Shown here: one piece after another, positions 62,637 to 64,000 of the stretch
Position numbering within the stretch: the first letter of the stretch is position 1
Layout: every line of letters begins with the position of its first letter
Assembly: GCF_002019665.1 (NCBI RefSeq)
Contig: NZ_KV917375.1
Location: forward strand, 3,733,445-3,797,444
DNA: 64,000 bases
Reading direction: 5' to 3'
DNA from: Sutcliffiella halmapala
GTDB lineage: Bacteria > Bacillota > Bacilli > Bacillales > Bacillaceae_I
Notes under the pieces: model-generated
The model's input: only the letters and a program-made list of their open reading frames with translations
Told to the model about the DNA's origin: nothing
Databases searched by the model: none
Position numbers and translations under genes: made by a program

Positions 62637-64000
62637 ATGGAAACATTGCTACAGGTAAAAGACTTAAAAATATCCTTTCAAACCGGTGACACCGAGTTTG
62701 AAGCCGTTAAAGGGGTTAGTTTTGAAATAAAGAAAGGCGAAACCTTAGGAATCGTTGGGGAGTCAGGAAGTGGGAAAAGCGTTACTGCTAGGTCAATTAT
62801 GCGCCTTCTCCCTTCACCTCCTTCCTTTATGAAAAGTGGAGAAATCACTTACCAAACAGAAGATCTTATTTCAAAGAGTGAAAAAGAAATGGAAGCTATT
62901 AGAGGACGTCATATCAGCATGATATTCCAGGATCCAATGTCCTCTTTAAATCCTACCATGCAGGTTGGAAAACAAATTATAGAAAGCTTGATTAAGCATC
63001 AAGACCTTCCTAAAAAAGAAGCAAAAAAAAAGGCATTGGAATTACTGCAATTAGTGGGGATACCTAATAGTGAATTAAGATACAGCCAATATCCGCATGA
63101 ATTTTCTGGCGGAATGAGACAGAGGGTCATGATCGCCATTGCGCTTGCTTGTAGACCTAGTCTACTTATTGCTGATGAACCGACCACGGCATTAGATGTA
63201 ACCATCCAAGCACAAATCCTGAACCTTATGAAAGAAATGCAGGAGAAATTCGGCACTGCCATTATATTGATCACACATGATTTTGGAGTAGTAGCTAGAA
63301 TGTGCGATCGAGTGGCCGTCATGAAAAAAGGGGAAATAGTGGAAACAGGAACAACGGAAGCGATATTCGAAAGCCCTCAGCATCCCTATACGAAGAAACT
63401 ATTAAACGCTCTGCCGCGGCTTGACGAAACGAAGAAGAAAAAAAGAACTCCCCTGATTCTCAGAGGTGCTGATGTAACAGAGCCACTATTACAGGTCACT
63501 TCTTTAAAGCAACACTTTCCATTAGGAAAAGGAAAGATATTAAAGGCTGTTGATAACATCAGCTTTCACATTAATCCTGGAGAAACATTAGGTCTTGTTG
63601 GAGAATCTGGTTCAGGGAAATCCACGACAGGTCGCGCGCTACTACGACTACATGAACCTACAGATGGTGAAGTCCTCTACAAAGGAATACCAATTAACCG
63701 ATTAACAAAGACAGAACTGAAAATTATGCGCCGTCACATGCAGATGATTTTTCAAGACCCCTACTCTTCTCTCAATCCACGTAATAAAGTGGTGGATATC
63801 ATCGGTCATGCTCTAGATTTACACGGGATGGCAAGAAGCAATCAGGAAAGAAAGAAAAAAGTCGAAGAACTTCTCGAGATGGTGGGACTGGATGCTTTTC
63901 ATGCAGAACGATATCCACATGAGTTTTCCGGAGGTCAACGCCAACGTATCGGAATAGCTCGCGCCCTTGCAGTAGAGCCAAGCTTTATTGTTTGTGATGA
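62637..64000 (+). CDS. Fused double ATPase for a peptide-type ABC transporter (partial)
   Basis: The frame is open from ATG 62637 (GTGGAAGAG upstream) to the window edge: about 454 residues with no stop. Domain 1: [32 protein letters not shown] and [12 protein letters not shown] (OppD-like). Domain 2 from about residue 280: [31 protein letters not shown], then cut before Walker B ends (OppF-like). This is the OppD-OppF fusion architecture of YejF/GsiA. It is encoded divergently, 133 bp from the extended OppB gene, and is the evident energy source for that system. Confidence 0.92.
   Translation, partial: METLLQVKDLKISFQTGDTEFEAVKGVSFEIKKGETLGIVGESGSGKSVTARSIMRLLPSPPSFMKSGEITYQTEDLISKSEKEMEAIRGRHISMIFQDPMSSLNPTMQVGKQIIESLIKHQDLPKKEAKKKALELLQLVGIPNSELRYSQYPHEFSGGMRQRVMIAIALACRPSLLIADEPTTALDVTIQAQILNLMKEMQEKFGTAIILITHDFGVVARMCDRVAVMKKGEIVETGTTEAIFESPQHPYTKKLLNALPRLDETKKKKRTPLILRGADVTEPLLQVTSLKQHFPLGKGKILKAVDNISFHINPGETLGLVGESGSGKSTTGRALLRLHEPTDGEVLYKGIPINRLTKTELKIMRRHMQMIFQDPYSSLNPRNKVVDIIGHALDLHGMARSNQERKKKVEELLEMVGLDAFHAERYPHEFSGGQRQRIGIARALAVEPSFIVCD

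Overview
The window reads as chromosomal DNA of a low-GC, endospore-forming member of the Bacillaceae. Evidence: two small acid-soluble spore protein genes (sspE, sspK), a gerA-type germinant receptor operon, a block of genes whose order resembles the yfh/yga region of Bacillus subtilis (ygaD-ygaC-ygaB-sspE-fabL-yfhS-mutY-yfhP-yfhJ-sspK-yfhH-recX-yfhF-yfhE-yfhD), AAGGAGG-type ribosome binding sites with frequent TTG/GTG starts, a T-box leader, and an LPXTG surface protein. No phage, plasmid, CRISPR or transposase gene was seen.

Layout. 1-8.7 kb: the yga/yfh core (ABC exporter, nucleotide phosphatase, enoyl-ACP reductase FabL, adenine glycosylase MutY, membrane hydrolase YfhP, spore proteins). 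8.7-16 kb: lactate permease, a short-chain dehydrogenase, recX, yfhF, an amidohydrolase, an acetyltransferase gene with an elaborate leader RNA, and yfhE/yfhD. 16-28 kb: a DoxX membrane protein under two Rex-type operators, a cluster of DnaA-box-like 9-mers, gluconokinase, a NhaC-family transporter behind a tyrosine T-box, a soluble histidine kinase, a TerC protein, a glutamine-type ABC transporter, a 20/21-bp tandem array, and a divergent regulator/FAD-enzyme pair. 28-36.6 kb: a PD-(D/E)XK-like protein, a SWIM/SNF2 helicase, membrane proteins and a permease. 36.7-42.8 kb: the germination operon (D-B-A-C) and an ECF sigma factor with a frameshifted DUF4179 partner. 42.9-51 kb: a classical oligopeptide ABC system plus two peptide/gamma-glutamyl hydrolases. 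51.2-57.1 kb: a cell-wall-anchored protein of about 1965 residues. 57.3-64 kb: a second, unusual peptide-type ABC system, cut by the window end.

How the genes work together. Peptide and amino-acid acquisition dominates the second half: two Opp-like importers, a glutamine-type importer, a T-box-controlled probable tyrosine transporter, a dipeptidase and a gamma-glutamyl hydrolase. Spore formation and return to growth are represented by sspE, sspK, the ger operon and perhaps the soluble kinase. Rex-type operators before doxX, and a weaker one before the lactate permease, suggest NADH-linked control.

The most unusual items are: (1) the solute-binding protein at 57652-59472, whose two halves are in swapped order relative to normal family-5 binding proteins (an apparent circular permutation), encoded with N-terminally extended permeases and a divergent fused ATPase; (2) the leader at about 14577-14755, which carries a nine-residue upstream ORF rich in aromatic codons and mutually exclusive stems ending in a sequestered Shine-Dalgarno; (3) the DnaA-box cluster at 16680-16794; and (4) several families of dispersed palindromic repeats.
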